Shown here: piece by piece, positions 17,985 to 26,106 of the stretch
Position numbering within the stretch: the stretch's first letter is position 1
Layout: the number at the start of each line of letters is the position of its first letter
Assembly (NCBI RefSeq): GCF_001263175.1
Contig: NZ_CP012332.1
Location: forward strand, 3,349,501 to 3,413,500
Length of the DNA: 64,000 nt
Source of the DNA: Vulgatibacter incomptus
GTDB lineage: Bacteria; Myxococcota; Myxococcia; Myxococcales; Vulgatibacteraceae
Direction of reading: 5' to 3'
Position numbers and translations under genes: made by a program
The notes under the pieces: model-generated
Database searches by the model: none
Seen by the model: only the letters and a program-made list of their open reading frames with translations
Told to the model about the DNA's origin: nothing

Positions 17985-19208
17985 TCAGTCCACGACCGGC
18001 AGCGCGGGGAGCCAGATCGCCGTCGTCCAACCGCTGATCGGCGCAGCGACCCAGCGACGTGCGCGCCCCCTCCCGCGCCCGACAACGTACCCTGCCGCCT
18101 CGAGACTCGCCAACGTCCGCTGCACCGTCCGCGAGCTCGCGCCCAGGGCCAGCGCGAGCGCCGTCGTCGACCACGACGCGCCGTCGGCGAGGAGCGCGAT
18201 CAGCGCCGCGTCCGCACCCTCGACGGGGGGCGCCAGCACTGCCACGCCGTGAGCGCGTCGAGGCGAGAGCACGAAGCCACCCTTGGTCGCGCGGATCTCG
18301 GCCATCGCGCCGAGCTCCCTGCGAAGGCGTCCGACCTCGACGCGCAGCCGCGCCCGGTGGGAGGCATTCGCGCGAAGAAAACCGAAGGCAATCCGGATCA
18401 GCTCGTCTCGCGCGACCTCGTTGGGCCAGGCTTCGGCGAGAGCGCGCAGAATCGCGAGGAGGATGGGACGTCGCGCAAACGTCAATTGCTCGCCATCCTC
18501 GTGCACGGTCCTCCTGCAGGAATCGACCACCAGCCGCCGTGAGACGAGGAGCGCCTCCACCTCGCGCAGATCGATCGATCGATCGACGCCGGCTTCGATC
18601 CATCGCGCGGCCGGCTGCCGCAACGCCTGCGACGCACGTTCGATCTCGGCGGAGAGCGCGGGAACGCGTGCGTCCCGGGCTGCGCGCCGTGCTCGTTCGA
18701 GGGCGAAGTGCGCGGCCCCGGCGCGGCCCTGCCGCAGAGAGATCTCGAATTCCAGCAGCCCCGCCCGCGCGCGGAGCATCGCCGGCGCCCCGTGCAGCTG
18801 GAGTGCCGACGACTCGAGCTCGGCTTCCGACACCCTTCCCAATAATAGGAGCCGTCTGGCGCGCAACAACCGCGCATGGACGGCGTTGCTCCGATCGCGC
18901 TTCGACTCGAAGACGTCGACTGCGTCATCCAGCGCGCGGTCACCCCCGCCGAGCTCCCTCGCGGCAAGCGCGACCTCGGCCTCCGCCGCGATGCAGCGGG
19001 CTCGCGCGAGCGGCTCACGGGTCCCGAACGCCCGCGCGGCCTTGCGAAGGAGGACGCGCGCCTCCCCGAGCTCGCCGAGCTGAGCCAAGGCGATCCCCCG
19101 CAAGGCGAGCGCCGGCGCGTCGTCGCGAAGCGCGATTCGCTTCAGTGCCGCGAGCGGATCGCCAACCCGCAGCGCCCGAGCTGCCACATCGATCACGACG
19201 TCCATCAC
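17985..19208 (-). CDS. Winged-helix transcriptional regulator with TPR-like N-terminus
   Basis: 407 residues. The N-terminal half is helical, with repeats typical of TPR-like units (ALALRGIALAQLGELGEARV). A middle section resembles an OmpR/SARP-type DNA-binding wing: LTFARRPILLAILRALAEAW then LRVEVGRLRRELG. The C-terminal section has a MarR/GntR-like helix-turn-helix (TTALALALGASSRTVQRTLA). It faces the DUF899 gene at 19351 across a 142-base gap and is followed by the cyclotransferase-like gene, so it may regulate both. The ligand is unknown. Confidence 0.8.
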   Translation of the reverse strand: MMDVVIDVAARALRVGDPLAALKRIALRDDAPALALRGIALAQLGELGEARVLLRKAARAFGTREPLARARCIAAEAEVALAARELGGGDRALDDAVDVFESKRDRSNAVHARLLRARRLLLLGRVSEAELESSALQLHGAPAMLRARAGLLEFEISLRQGRAGAAHFALERARRAARDARVPALSAEIERASQALRQPAARWIEAGVDRSIDLREVEALLVSRRLVVDSCRRTVHEDGEQLTFARRPILLAILRALAEAWPNEVARDELIRIAFGFLRANASHRARLRVEVGRLRRELGAMAEIRATKGGFVLSPRRAHGVAVLAPPVEGADAALIALLADGASWSTTALALALGASSRTVQRTLASLEAAGYVVGRGRGRARRWVAAPISGWTTAIWLPALPVVD

Positions 19209-19350
19209 GTCGAGCGTACGACGGCCCCCCTGCGACGCACCAGCAGAGCATGCGCGTCACGAATGTTACTCCCGGGGCCTTCGGCCCGTAGCTAGGTTTC
19301 GTCACCTCCCGTTCGCACGGTGCGACGGGCTTGCTCGCGGAGAAACGACG

Positions 19351-20052
19351 ATGACGAAGATCGGCTCGAAGCACGACTGGCTCGAGGCCCGAAAGGCCCT
19401 GCTCGCAAAGGAAAAGGAGCTCACCCGGCTCGGCGACGAGCTGAGCACGCTGCGTCGCGCGCTCCCGTGGGTGCGCGTGGACCAGTCGTATGAATTCGAC
19501 ACGCCAGCCGGCAGAAGGACCCTCGCCCAGCTCTTCGAAGGGCGGAGCCAGCTCGTCGTCTATCACTTCATGTTCGCGCCGGAATGGGAGGCCGGGTGCA
19601 AGAGCTGCTCGTTCTGGGCGGATAATTTCAATGGGATCGCGCCCCACCTCGAGCAGCGGGACGTGAGCTTCGTGGCCGTCTCCCGCGCGCCGCTCGAGAA
19701 GCTCCAATCGTTCGGCCGACGGATGGGGTGGACCTTCCCCTGGGTCTCGTCCCATCCAAGCTCGTTCAACTTCGACTTCGGCGTCTCGTTCACGCCGGAG
19801 GCGATCGACCGAGGCACCGGCATGTACAACTTCCGCCGCTACGAGAACCAGATGAGCGACTTGCCGGGAATCAGCGTGTTCGCGAAGAACGAAGCCGGCG
19901 ACGTCTTCCACACCTACTCGTGCTACTCCCGCGGCGTCGAGCTGCTCAACTCCGCCTACCGAGTCCTCGACCTCGTCCCCAAAGGACGCGACGAGGGCGC
20001 CTTGCCCTATCCGACGGCCTGGCTCCGCCTGCGCGATCAGTATGGGACCTGA
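19351..20052 (+). CDS. DUF899 thioredoxin-like protein
   Basis: 233 residues. Typical DUF899 features are LVVYHFMFAPEWEAGCKSCS (two Cys about residue 90, in the position of a thioredoxin-like active site), FWADNFNGIAPHLEQRDVSF, and a C-terminal half with SVFAKNEAGDVFHTYSCYSR. It is probably cytoplasmic, with a redox or peroxidase-like role (inference). The ATG follows a GGAGAAACG-like sequence. The final bases overlap a small membrane-protein gene starting at 20042. It is divergent from a winged-helix regulator. Confidence 0.88.
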   Translation: MTKIGSKHDWLEARKALLAKEKELTRLGDELSTLRRALPWVRVDQSYEFDTPAGRRTLAQLFEGRSQLVVYHFMFAPEWEAGCKSCSFWADNFNGIAPHLEQRDVSFVAVSRAPLEKLQSFGRRMGWTFPWVSSHPSSFNFDFGVSFTPEAIDRGTGMYNFRRYENQMSDLPGISVFAKNEAGDVFHTYSCYSRGVELLNSAYRVLDLVPKGRDEGALPYPTAWLRLRDQYGT

Positions 20053-20350
20053 GCGCGGCGGGTGTTGCAGCACGCGAGGCACCGAACCGTCGACCCGTCC
20101 GAGCCCTGTCCGCCGTGCGCCGTGGATAGGGCTCGTGGCCGGAACCGCGGCGCTTCTCGCTCCGAAGTGCCCGCTCTGCCTGGCCGCCTATCTCTCGCTC
20201 TTCGGCGTGACGCTGGAAGCGGCCAGTGTCGTCGCGCCGCTCCTGCGGCCGCTCGGGCTGGTGCTGCTGGTCCTCGCGCTCGGCGTGCTGATCCGACGCT
20301 ATGCCGCGAGGCTCTCGCGCAGGCGCTCGGCGATCGAGCCAAAGGCGTGA
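20042..20350 (+). CDS. Small two-span membrane protein with CPLC motif
   Basis: 102 residues. The hydrophobic segments are WIGLVAGTAALLAPKCPLCL, continuing into AAYLSLFGVTLEA, and VVAPLLRPLGLVLLVLALGV. The Cys pair in PKCPLC next to the membrane recalls MerC/MerT-type transporters and suggests metal or redox handling (inference). Translation starts 11 bases before the end of the DUF899 gene, so the two are coupled. The 3' end overlaps the end of convergent oxyR by about 50 bases, which is unusual and could cause antisense effects. There is also a Cys pair near the N-terminus (GGCCS). Confidence 0.75.
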   Translation: MGPERGGCCSTRGTEPSTRPSPVRRAPWIGLVAGTAALLAPKCPLCLAAYLSLFGVTLEAASVVAPLLRPLGLVLLVLALGVLIRRYAARLSRRRSAIEPKA

Positions 20351-21213
20351 CCGAACGGCGAGCGACGCCGCCACGCCAGCACGATCGTCCGGCCTGGCGC
20401 GGGCGACGCGATTTCCCGTACCGCGAGGCGTAGGCCCCGGGTCTCCGTGGCCACGGCGATCGCGGGGAGGAGCGTGACCCCGAGGCCCGACGCGACCATC
20501 TGCACGAGCGTGGGGAGGCTGGTGGCGCGGAAGTTCAGCTCGTCCAGGCGCGCCGACGAACAGAACGACAGCGCCTGATCGCGGAAGCAATGGCCGTCGT
20601 CGAGGAGGAGCACGCGCTCTCCCGCGAGCTCGTCGATCGACACCGGGCCCTTGGCGCGCGAGAGACGGTGCCCCCGGGGCGCCGCGAGCACGAACGGATC
20701 CACCGAGAGCTCCACGTGCTCGAGATCGCCCAGCTCGGCCTCGCGCGCGAGGATCGCGACGTCGAGCTCCCCGCGGCCGAGCGCCTCGACGATCGATCCG
20801 GTCTTCGCCTCGGTCCATAGAAGGGTGAGCTTGGGGAACGCCTTCCGGAGGCCGGGGACGATCTCGGGGAGGAGATATGGGCCCAAGGTCGGGATCACGC
20901 CGAACCGCAGCATGCCGGAGAGCGGATCGACGAAGCGCCTCGCGAGCTCGCCGACGTCCCGCGCCTCCACGAGCAGCCGGCGCGAGCGCTCCACTAGCGC
21001 CTCACCCGCCTGCGTGAGCAGCACGCCCGTCCGATCGCGCTCGAAGAGCTGCACGCCGAGCGCGCCCTCGAGCTCGGCCACCTGGGCGGAGAGCGAGGGC
21101 TGGGACACGTGGCAGGCCTCCGCCGCACGGCGGAAGCTGCGCTCGTCGGCGACGGCCACGGCGTACTGGAGCTGGCGGAGGGTGAAGGGGAGGTGCGTGA
21201 AGTCCATGGTCAT
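20299..21213 (-). CDS. oxyR: Hydrogen-peroxide-sensing LysR regulator OxyR
   Basis: 304 residues. The N-terminal LysR helix-turn-helix has FRRAAEACHVSQPSLSAQVA. The sensor domain carries DDGHCFRDQALSFC with Cys209 and Cys218, spaced as the redox-active pair of E. coli OxyR (Cys199/Cys208). It is divergent from ahpC-ahpD, and the OxyR-type site at 21212-21248 starts inside its own first codon, so autoregulation is very likely. The start may be the ATG at 21213 or at 21207; neither has a clear ribosome-binding site, so a leaderless message is possible. Confidence 0.95.
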   Translation of the reverse strand: MTMDFTHLPFTLRQLQYAVAVADERSFRRAAEACHVSQPSLSAQVAELEGALGVQLFERDRTGVLLTQAGEALVERSRRLLVEARDVGELARRFVDPLSGMLRFGVIPTLGPYLLPEIVPGLRKAFPKLTLLWTEAKTGSIVEALGRGELDVAILAREAELGDLEHVELSVDPFVLAAPRGHRLSRAKGPVSIDELAGERVLLLDDGHCFRDQALSFCSSARLDELNFRATSLPTLVQMVASGLGVTLLPAIAVATETRGLRLAVREIASPAPGRTIVLAWRRRSPFGHAFGSIAERLRESLAA

Positions 21214-21248
21214 AGTCTATAACTATCGAACCGATAGAATCCATGTTT
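21212..21248. promoter_or_regulatory. OxyR binding site
   Basis: Reads ATAG-N7-CTAT-N7-ATAG-N7-GTTT. Three of the four tetranucleotides of the known OxyR consensus are exact, all with seven-base spacing; only the fourth (CTAT expected) deviates. It covers the oxyR start codon and lies about 80 bases upstream of ahpC. Confidence 0.88.
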
Positions 21249-21325
21249 TGGACGTATCAGCGCACCAAGGGCATCTTTCCGTTCGTACCGAGGCGATGCC
21301 TCCCCTACCCCAAGGAGACGAGAAG

Positions 21326-21865
21326 ATGCTCACCGTTGGCGACAAGCTCCCCACGTTCGACCTGCAGGCCGTCGTCGGCCTCGAGAAGGGCCGCGAGTTC
21401 CAGGCCATCACCCACGAGAGCTTCGCGGGCAAGTGGAAGGTCCTCTTCCTCTGGCCCATGGACTTCACCTTCGTCTGCCCCACCGAGCTCGCGGAGTTCG
21501 GCAGGCGCAACCGCGACTTCGCGGATCGGGACGCGCAGGTTCTGGGCGCGAGCACCGACACCCACTACTCGCACCTCGCGTGGCGCAACAGCCACCCGGA
21601 CCTGAAGGATCTGCCCTACCCCATGCTGGCCGACACCAAGCGCGAGCTCTCCACCGCGCTCGGCGTCCTCCACAAGCAGGACGGGGTCGCGCTTCGGGCC
21701 ACGTTCATCGTCGATCCGGAGAACGTGATCCGGCACGTGAGCGTCAACGACCTCAACGTCGGCCGCAACGTGGAAGACGTGCTCCGCGTGCTCGACGCCC
21801 TCCAGACCGACGAGCTCTGCCCGTGCAACTGGACCAAGGGACAGGCCACGCTGGAGGTCGCGTGA
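21326..21865 (+). CDS. ahpC: Alkyl hydroperoxide reductase AhpC (peroxiredoxin)
   Basis: 179 residues. The peroxidatic Cys51 is in PMDFTFVCPTELAEF. The C-terminal Cys165 and Cys167 (ELCPCNW) match the arrangement of AhpC proteins that are reduced by AhpD rather than AhpF. It reduces hydrogen peroxide and organic peroxides in the cytoplasm. The ATG follows AAGGAG. The stop overlaps the ahpD start by one base. OxyR control is supported by the site at 21212. Confidence 0.96.
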   Translation: MLTVGDKLPTFDLQAVVGLEKGREFQAITHESFAGKWKVLFLWPMDFTFVCPTELAEFGRRNRDFADRDAQVLGASTDTHYSHLAWRNSHPDLKDLPYPMLADTKRELSTALGVLHKQDGVALRATFIVDPENVIRHVSVNDLNVGRNVEDVLRVLDALQTDELCPCNWTKGQATLEVA

Positions 21866-22395
21866 TGACGGGGATCGAGAGGCTACGAGACGCGATCCCC
21901 GACGTGGCCCGGGATATCCGCCTCAACCTCGAGGCGGTGCTCGGCGCCGGCAGCTCCCTCGGGCCGGCGCAGAAGTGGGGCGTCGCGCTCGCCTGCGCGG
22001 CGTCCACCCGGCAGCCGGCGCTGATCGAGGCGGTCCTCGAGGACGCGAAGCGGGAGTCCACGCCGGAGGTCGTCGACGACGCCCTCGCCGCGGCGGCGCT
22101 CATGGCGATGAACAACGTGTACTACCGCTTCCGTCACATGGTCGGTAAGCCGTCGTACACCGACAAGCCCGCACGCCTCCGGATGAACCGGCTCGGCAAG
22201 CCCGCGACGAACAAGGTCGACTTCGAGCTCTTCTGCCTCGCGGTCAGCGCCTTGAACGGCTGCGAGCTCTGCATCCAGTCGCACGAGAAGGTCGTGGTCG
22301 ACGGCGGGCTCACGGAGGATCAGGTGAACGACGCCATCCGCCTGGCGGCGACGATTCAGGCAGCGGCGATCTCGCTCGAGCTGCCCAAGCCGTGA
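21865..22395 (+). CDS. ahpD: Alkylhydroperoxidase AhpD
   Basis: 176 residues. The redox motif is NGCELCIQSHEK with Cys133, Cys136 and His140, the catalytic CxxC-x3-H of AhpD. AhpD regenerates AhpC, in mycobacteria through a lipoamide system. Conserved helices include NNVYYRFRHMVGK. The start overlaps the ahpC stop by one base, so the two are made together. A hairpin terminator follows at 22406. Confidence 0.95.
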   Translation: MTGIERLRDAIPDVARDIRLNLEAVLGAGSSLGPAQKWGVALACAASTRQPALIEAVLEDAKRESTPEVVDDALAAAALMAMNNVYYRFRHMVGKPSYTDKPARLRMNRLGKPATNKVDFELFCLAVSALNGCELCIQSHEKVVVDGGLTEDQVNDAIRLAATIQAAAISLELPKP

Positions 22396-22405
22396 CGAAG
22401 ACGAG

Positions 22406-22434
22406 GCCCCGGCAGTGACGCGCGCTGCCGGGGC
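22406..22434 (+). terminator. Hairpin after ahpD
   Basis: Ten-base perfect inverted repeat GCCCCGGCAG / CTGCCGGGGC with a nine-base loop, just after the ahpD stop. Only a weak T-containing tail (GGTTCCGTT) follows, so it is a GC-strong terminator lacking a classic U run. Confidence 0.6.
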
Positions 22435-22495
22435 GGTTCCGTTCTCGAGGTGAGGTCGACGACACCGGTTACGCGAGATCGCCGCCGGCGATGGC

Positions 22496-23635
22496 CTATC
22501 GGCTCGTGGGACTGCCATGGAACACGTAGCCGTCGGAGCTCACCGCCACCACGGTAGAGCCGGATCCACTGACTCCGGTCAGGTAGTGACCTCGGGCATC
22601 GGGGACGTCGATGGCGTTCCAGACCTCGCCGTCGAAGTGGACGATCTGCCCCTCGGATCCGACCGCCCACACCGAGCGTCGCGAGCTGCCCCAGACGTCG
22701 TTGAACACCTCCTGGTCCATCGGTGTGGCCTGGAGGTGGCCCGGCTCGCCGGCGTGCAGCGCGCCGGAGCCGGCGGTCGCGAAGAAGCCCTCGCCGTCCG
22801 TCCAGACGTGCTCCATTCCGACACCGGCCTCGATTCGCTCCCAGGAGCTCCCTCGGAAGCGGTAGAGCCCGGTGGGCGAGCTTCCATAGAGTGTGCCGTC
22901 GGGGGCTCCCGCCAGGTCGACGAAAAAAAGGGCTCCGTCGGCGGAGCGCAGCACGTCCCAGCCCGTCTCCCCGCCCCGGACGAGGAGGCCGTCCCACAGC
23001 AAGGCATAGACGTCACCTCCCGCGATCGCGACGGCAGAAAAGAAGCTGCTGATCGGGCAAGGGAGCGTGTGTTCGGAAAAGGAGTGGCAGTCCTCGAACT
23101 CGTCGCTGCGCCACACAAGCTCGATGCCCGCGTCGGTCCGCTCCCAAACGAGGCCGACGTAGGGGGTGCCGCCCGCCACCGCGAATCGATCGCCCCCGAC
23201 CCACCTCAGACTCGGGAAGTGGAAATCGGCGTCCAGGTCGTCGTCCTTCGTCCAGCGCTGGGTCGCGCCGCTCTCCAGGTCGACGAGCTCGAGACCATCG
23301 GACGCCGTCGCCAGGCCGAGGCAGGTCCCCGTGTCGTTGCACGCGACAGCGGAGAAATACGCGGCCCACTCTTCGCTCTGCCACACTATGTCGGTGGCGG
23401 TGGCGCCTCCACTCCCGCCATCCACCGTCGCGCCGCCCGCGCCGCCAGCTACCGTCCCGCCACCCGAGCCGCCAGCTACCGTCCCGCCACCCGCGCCGCC
23501 AACTACCGTCCCGCCGCCCGAGCCACCGTCCACCGTCGCGCCGCCCGAGCCGCCGTCCCCGGTCCCATTCGCCTGCGTCCCGCAGCCGAGCACCAGGAGC
23601 GCCGTTCCCAACATCGATCCGATCGCGATTCTCAT
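22496..23635 (-). CDS. Lipoprotein with Gly/Ser nonapeptide repeats and WxVG propeller
   Basis: 379 residues. The signal and lipobox are MRIAIGSMLGTALLVLGCG. Then six 9-residue units of the GGSGGGTVA type form a flexible linker (residues about 28-82). The remainder is a predicted propeller with blades like GTLYGSSPTGLYRFRGSSWE and RRSVWAVGSEGQIVHFDG. The partial protein at 63521 has similar blades. It is probably an outer-membrane-anchored exported protein, with function unknown. The ATG at 23635 follows GGAGAGG. It is divergent from a LysR gene. Confidence 0.85.
   Translation of the reverse strand: MRIAIGSMLGTALLVLGCGTQANGTGDGGSGGATVDGGSGGGTVVGGAGGGTVAGGSGGGTVAGGAGGATVDGGSGGATATDIVWQSEEWAAYFSAVACNDTGTCLGLATASDGLELVDLESGATQRWTKDDDLDADFHFPSLRWVGGDRFAVAGGTPYVGLVWERTDAGIELVWRSDEFEDCHSFSEHTLPCPISSFFSAVAIAGGDVYALLWDGLLVRGGETGWDVLRSADGALFFVDLAGAPDGTLYGSSPTGLYRFRGSSWERIEAGVGMEHVWTDGEGFFATAGSGALHAGEPGHLQATPMDQEVFNDVWGSSRRSVWAVGSEGQIVHFDGEVWNAIDVPDARGHYLTGVSGSGSTVVAVSSDGYVFHGSPTSR
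23411..23565 (-). repeat. 27-base in-gene tandem repeats
   Basis: About five to six diverged copies of a 27-base unit encode the GGSGGGTVA-type linker of the lipoprotein at 22496. Copies differ mostly at third codon positions and at Ala/Ser and Val/Asp/Ala choices. Because the unit is a whole number of codons, changes in copy number would keep the frame. Confidence 0.75.
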
Positions 23636-23729
23636 GTTCGCCTCTCCTTTTCCCCCAGGACCAAGGATGCAAACAGGCGCTCCCGTAGAGAATCGGTATG
23701 ATCCGGATCGCATTGTACGGAGAGCGCTG

Positions 23730-24623
23730 ATGATGCTACCGGACCTGGAATCGATCCGTTGCTTCGAGGCGGCTGCCACGCACCTCAATTTTCGCAAGGC
23801 GGCTGCAACCGTCGCGCTCTCCCCCACCGCGTTCAGCGACAGGCTCCACGGACTCGAGGAGCTGCTCGGTGCGCCGCTCTTCGTCCGGACCACGCGCCGG
23901 GTGGCGCTCACCGATGCGGGGGAGAGGCTGCTCACGCACGCGCGGCGCCTGCTCGCCGATGCCGCGGCCTGCCACGCCGTGGCGCACGACGAGTCGGCGC
24001 CTCCCTTCGAGCTCACGATCGGGACGCGGTTCGAGCTGGGGCTCTCGTGGCTGACGCCGGCGCTGGAGACCCTGCGCCGCGCGCAGCCGTCGCGCACCAT
24101 CCACCTGCGCTTCGGCGACGCGAACGATCTCCTTTCCCAGGTACGGGACGGCGTGCTCGACGCGTGCGTTACGTCCAGCCGCTTCTCGGGAAAAGCGTTC
24201 CGCTACGACCCGCTCCACCCCGAGCAATACATCTTCGTGGGCGCCGCGTCGGCGCTACGCGAGCGGGCTTTCCGAGGCCCTGCCGACGCCGCGCACCACA
24301 CGCTCCTCGATCTCGCCGCCGACCTTCCCCTCTTTCGCTACCTCCAAGACGCCGCGGGGCCCGGCGTGCGATGGCCCTTCGCCCGCAACGAATATCTCGG
24401 CAGCATCGCCGCCGTGCGCTTCCGCGTTCTCGAGGGCGCCGGTGTCGCCGTGATGCCGCGGTATTTCATCCAGGACGACCTGGAGCGAGGCAGGTTGCGC
24501 CCGCTCCTCCCGACGCTGCCCCTGCAGGCCGACTCCTTCCGGTTGGTCTGGCGCAGCAGCCATGCCCGGGAAGACGACCTCTTCGCCTTGTCGGCGGAGC
24601 TCCGCGCGATCCCGCTGCGATAG
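23730..24623 (+). CDS. LysR-family transcriptional regulator (GcvA-like)
   Basis: 297 residues. The helix-turn-helix is LNFRKAAATVALSPTAFSDR and the linker helix LTDAGERLLTHARRLL. The sensor domain has FELTIGTRFELGLSWLTPAL and GVAVMPRYFIQDDL. No ligand can be inferred. The start at 23730 is backed by GGAGAG seven bases upstream. It is divergent from the repeat lipoprotein gene with a 94-base gap, so it may control that gene or its own expression. It is convergent with the SRPBCC gene. Confidence 0.9.
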   Translation: MMLPDLESIRCFEAAATHLNFRKAAATVALSPTAFSDRLHGLEELLGAPLFVRTTRRVALTDAGERLLTHARRLLADAAACHAVAHDESAPPFELTIGTRFELGLSWLTPALETLRRAQPSRTIHLRFGDANDLLSQVRDGVLDACVTSSRFSGKAFRYDPLHPEQYIFVGAASALRERAFRGPADAAHHTLLDLAADLPLFRYLQDAAGPGVRWPFARNEYLGSIAAVRFRVLEGAGVAVMPRYFIQDDLERGRLRPLLPTLPLQADSFRLVWRSSHAREDDLFALSAELRAIPLR

Positions 24624-24672
24624 CGGCGGGCGTCGAAGCAGGCCTTCTGCCGAATTTGCTCTGCTCGCGGTT

Positions 24673-25143
24673 TCAGGGGCGTGCGGAGTGGCGAGCTTCC
24701 GCGGTCGTCTTGAGGCGTGCGAGCCAATCGATCAGCGAGCGATCGAGTAAGGCCTGCATCTGTCCGGCCCCTGCTGCCTCGACGGCGGGACCGGCGAACG
24801 ACTCGCGGGTTCTCACCACGACGCCGCCGGGGGTCTCACGGAACAGCCACTCGTGGATCCCCACGATGTCTCCGGCGGCGCCGCCCCAGACGATCCGCCG
24901 GGCGGGCTCCAGCGCGTAGATCGTCGACGTAATCTCCATCCCGTACGTGAGCCAGTGGAACGAAACGCCGGGCGCGAACGCGGATTCGAGCGTGGCCTCC
25001 GTGATGTCGCGCTGCCACGTCGGCCACGCCTCGACGTCGACGTGGAGTTGCCAGACCAGCGGGAGCGGTGCCGCGATCGTGACCTCGTGGTCGGCGATCA
25101 CCGGCGCGCCATGGTCGATCTCGTTCGGAATGTTCTGGTGCAT
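24673..25143 (-). CDS. SRPBCC-family (polyketide cyclase/START-like) protein
   Basis: 156 residues forming a single helix-grip domain. Typical signatures are VIADHEVTIAAPLPLVWQLH, VDVEAWPTWQRDIT and FAPGVSFHWLTYGMEITSTI. Such proteins bind hydrophobic ligands; the ligand here is unknown. The ATG at 25143 follows GGAGGAG by about seven bases. It lies 35 bases after the NmrA-like gene and is probably co-transcribed with it, under control of the divergent LysR at 26107. Confidence 0.85.
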   Translation of the reverse strand: MHQNIPNEIDHGAPVIADHEVTIAAPLPLVWQLHVDVEAWPTWQRDITEATLESAFAPGVSFHWLTYGMEITSTIYALEPARRIVWGGAAGDIVGIHEWLFRETPGGVVVRTRESFAGPAVEAAGAGQMQALLDRSLIDWLARLKTTAEARHSARP

Positions 25144-25178
25144 GATCGAATCTCCTCCTGACGAACGTTTCATGGATC

Positions 25179-26039
25179 TCACGCGAACGCGGCCGCGTAG
25201 TCGGCTGCAAAGGTCGAGAACGCACGGGACGGGTGGCCGGTCACGGCCTGAACCGTGGCGGTGACCTCCCTCGCCTCGTCGCGCCGGTAGTGGGCGTAGT
25301 CCTCGATCAGACCGTCGACCTGCCAGGGCGGAATCCCGGCGCCGGCCAGCGCTCCTCGCATCGCCTCGGACGGAACGTCGACGAACGTGATCGCGCGCCC
25401 GAGCGCGGTCGAGAGCTGAGCCGCGATCTCCGCGTGTGTCATCGCCTCGGGTCCGGTCAGCTGGTAGATCTTCCCTTCGTGGCCCGCGCCGGTGAGGACC
25501 TCGGCTGCCAACGCCGCGATGTCGCGCACGTCGATCAAGCTGATCCGCGCGTCCCCTGCGGCCGCGAAGAACCGACCCTCCGACGCGATCGATCGCCGAA
25601 AACCGAGGAGGCCCTGCATGAACAGGTTCGGCCGCAGGACCGTGAACGCCATCCCCGACGCCCGGAGCGCCGCCTCGACCGCCGCGTGGTAGCGGAGAAA
25701 GCGCACGGGGGACGCCGCGTCCGCGGCCCACTGCGAGAGCTTCACGACGTGGAGGACGCCGCTCCGCTTCGCGGCCTCGACGAACGCGAGCTGCCGCGCT
25801 TCGGCGCGCTCGGTCGACGGCGAGAGAAGGAAGGCGCGCTCGACCCCCCGGAGCGCGCGAGCCATCGACTCGGAGTCGTCGAAGTCGCCGCTCACGACCT
25901 CCACCCCAGGCAGCGACCTGAGGCTGCACGAGCCTTCGTCGCCGCGCACCATCGCCCGGAAGGGCACTCCTTTGCGAACCAGCGCCTTGGCGAGCTCGCT
26001 TCCCACATTGCCGGTCGCACCACTGATCAGGATCTTCAT
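25179..26039 (-). CDS. NmrA-like NAD(P)-binding protein (atypical SDR)
   Basis: 286 residues. The Rossmann motif is MKILISGATGNVGSELAKAL. Other atypical-SDR features are VVSGDFDDSESMARALRGVE, FLLSPST, LRPNLFMQG and YQLTGPEAMTHAEIAAQLS. Members act as NAD(P)H-sensing or quinone-reductase-like proteins. The ATG at 26039 follows AGGAGGAA. It is first in a two-gene unit with the SRPBCC gene. The 67-base gap to the divergent LysR gene at 26107 probably holds the regulator's binding site: it contains TGCACCGATGCA and two TTGCA words. Confidence 0.9.
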   Translation of the reverse strand: MKILISGATGNVGSELAKALVRKGVPFRAMVRGDEGSCSLRSLPGVEVVSGDFDDSESMARALRGVERAFLLSPSTERAEARQLAFVEAAKRSGVLHVVKLSQWAADAASPVRFLRYHAAVEAALRASGMAFTVLRPNLFMQGLLGFRRSIASEGRFFAAAGDARISLIDVRDIAALAAEVLTGAGHEGKIYQLTGPEAMTHAEIAAQLSTALGRAITFVDVPSEAMRGALAGAGIPPWQVDGLIEDYAHYRRDEAREVTATVQAVTGHPSRAFSTFAADYAAAFA

Positions 26040-26106
26040 GGGCCATTCCTCCTGACCCGAGGATGCGTCTTGCACCGATGCAGGCAAACTCCTAACTTGG
26101 CAAAGA

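Noticed and set aside
23395-23570. The 27-base repeats as a noncoding satellite
   Set aside because: They are in frame within a well-supported lipoprotein gene and encode a linker.
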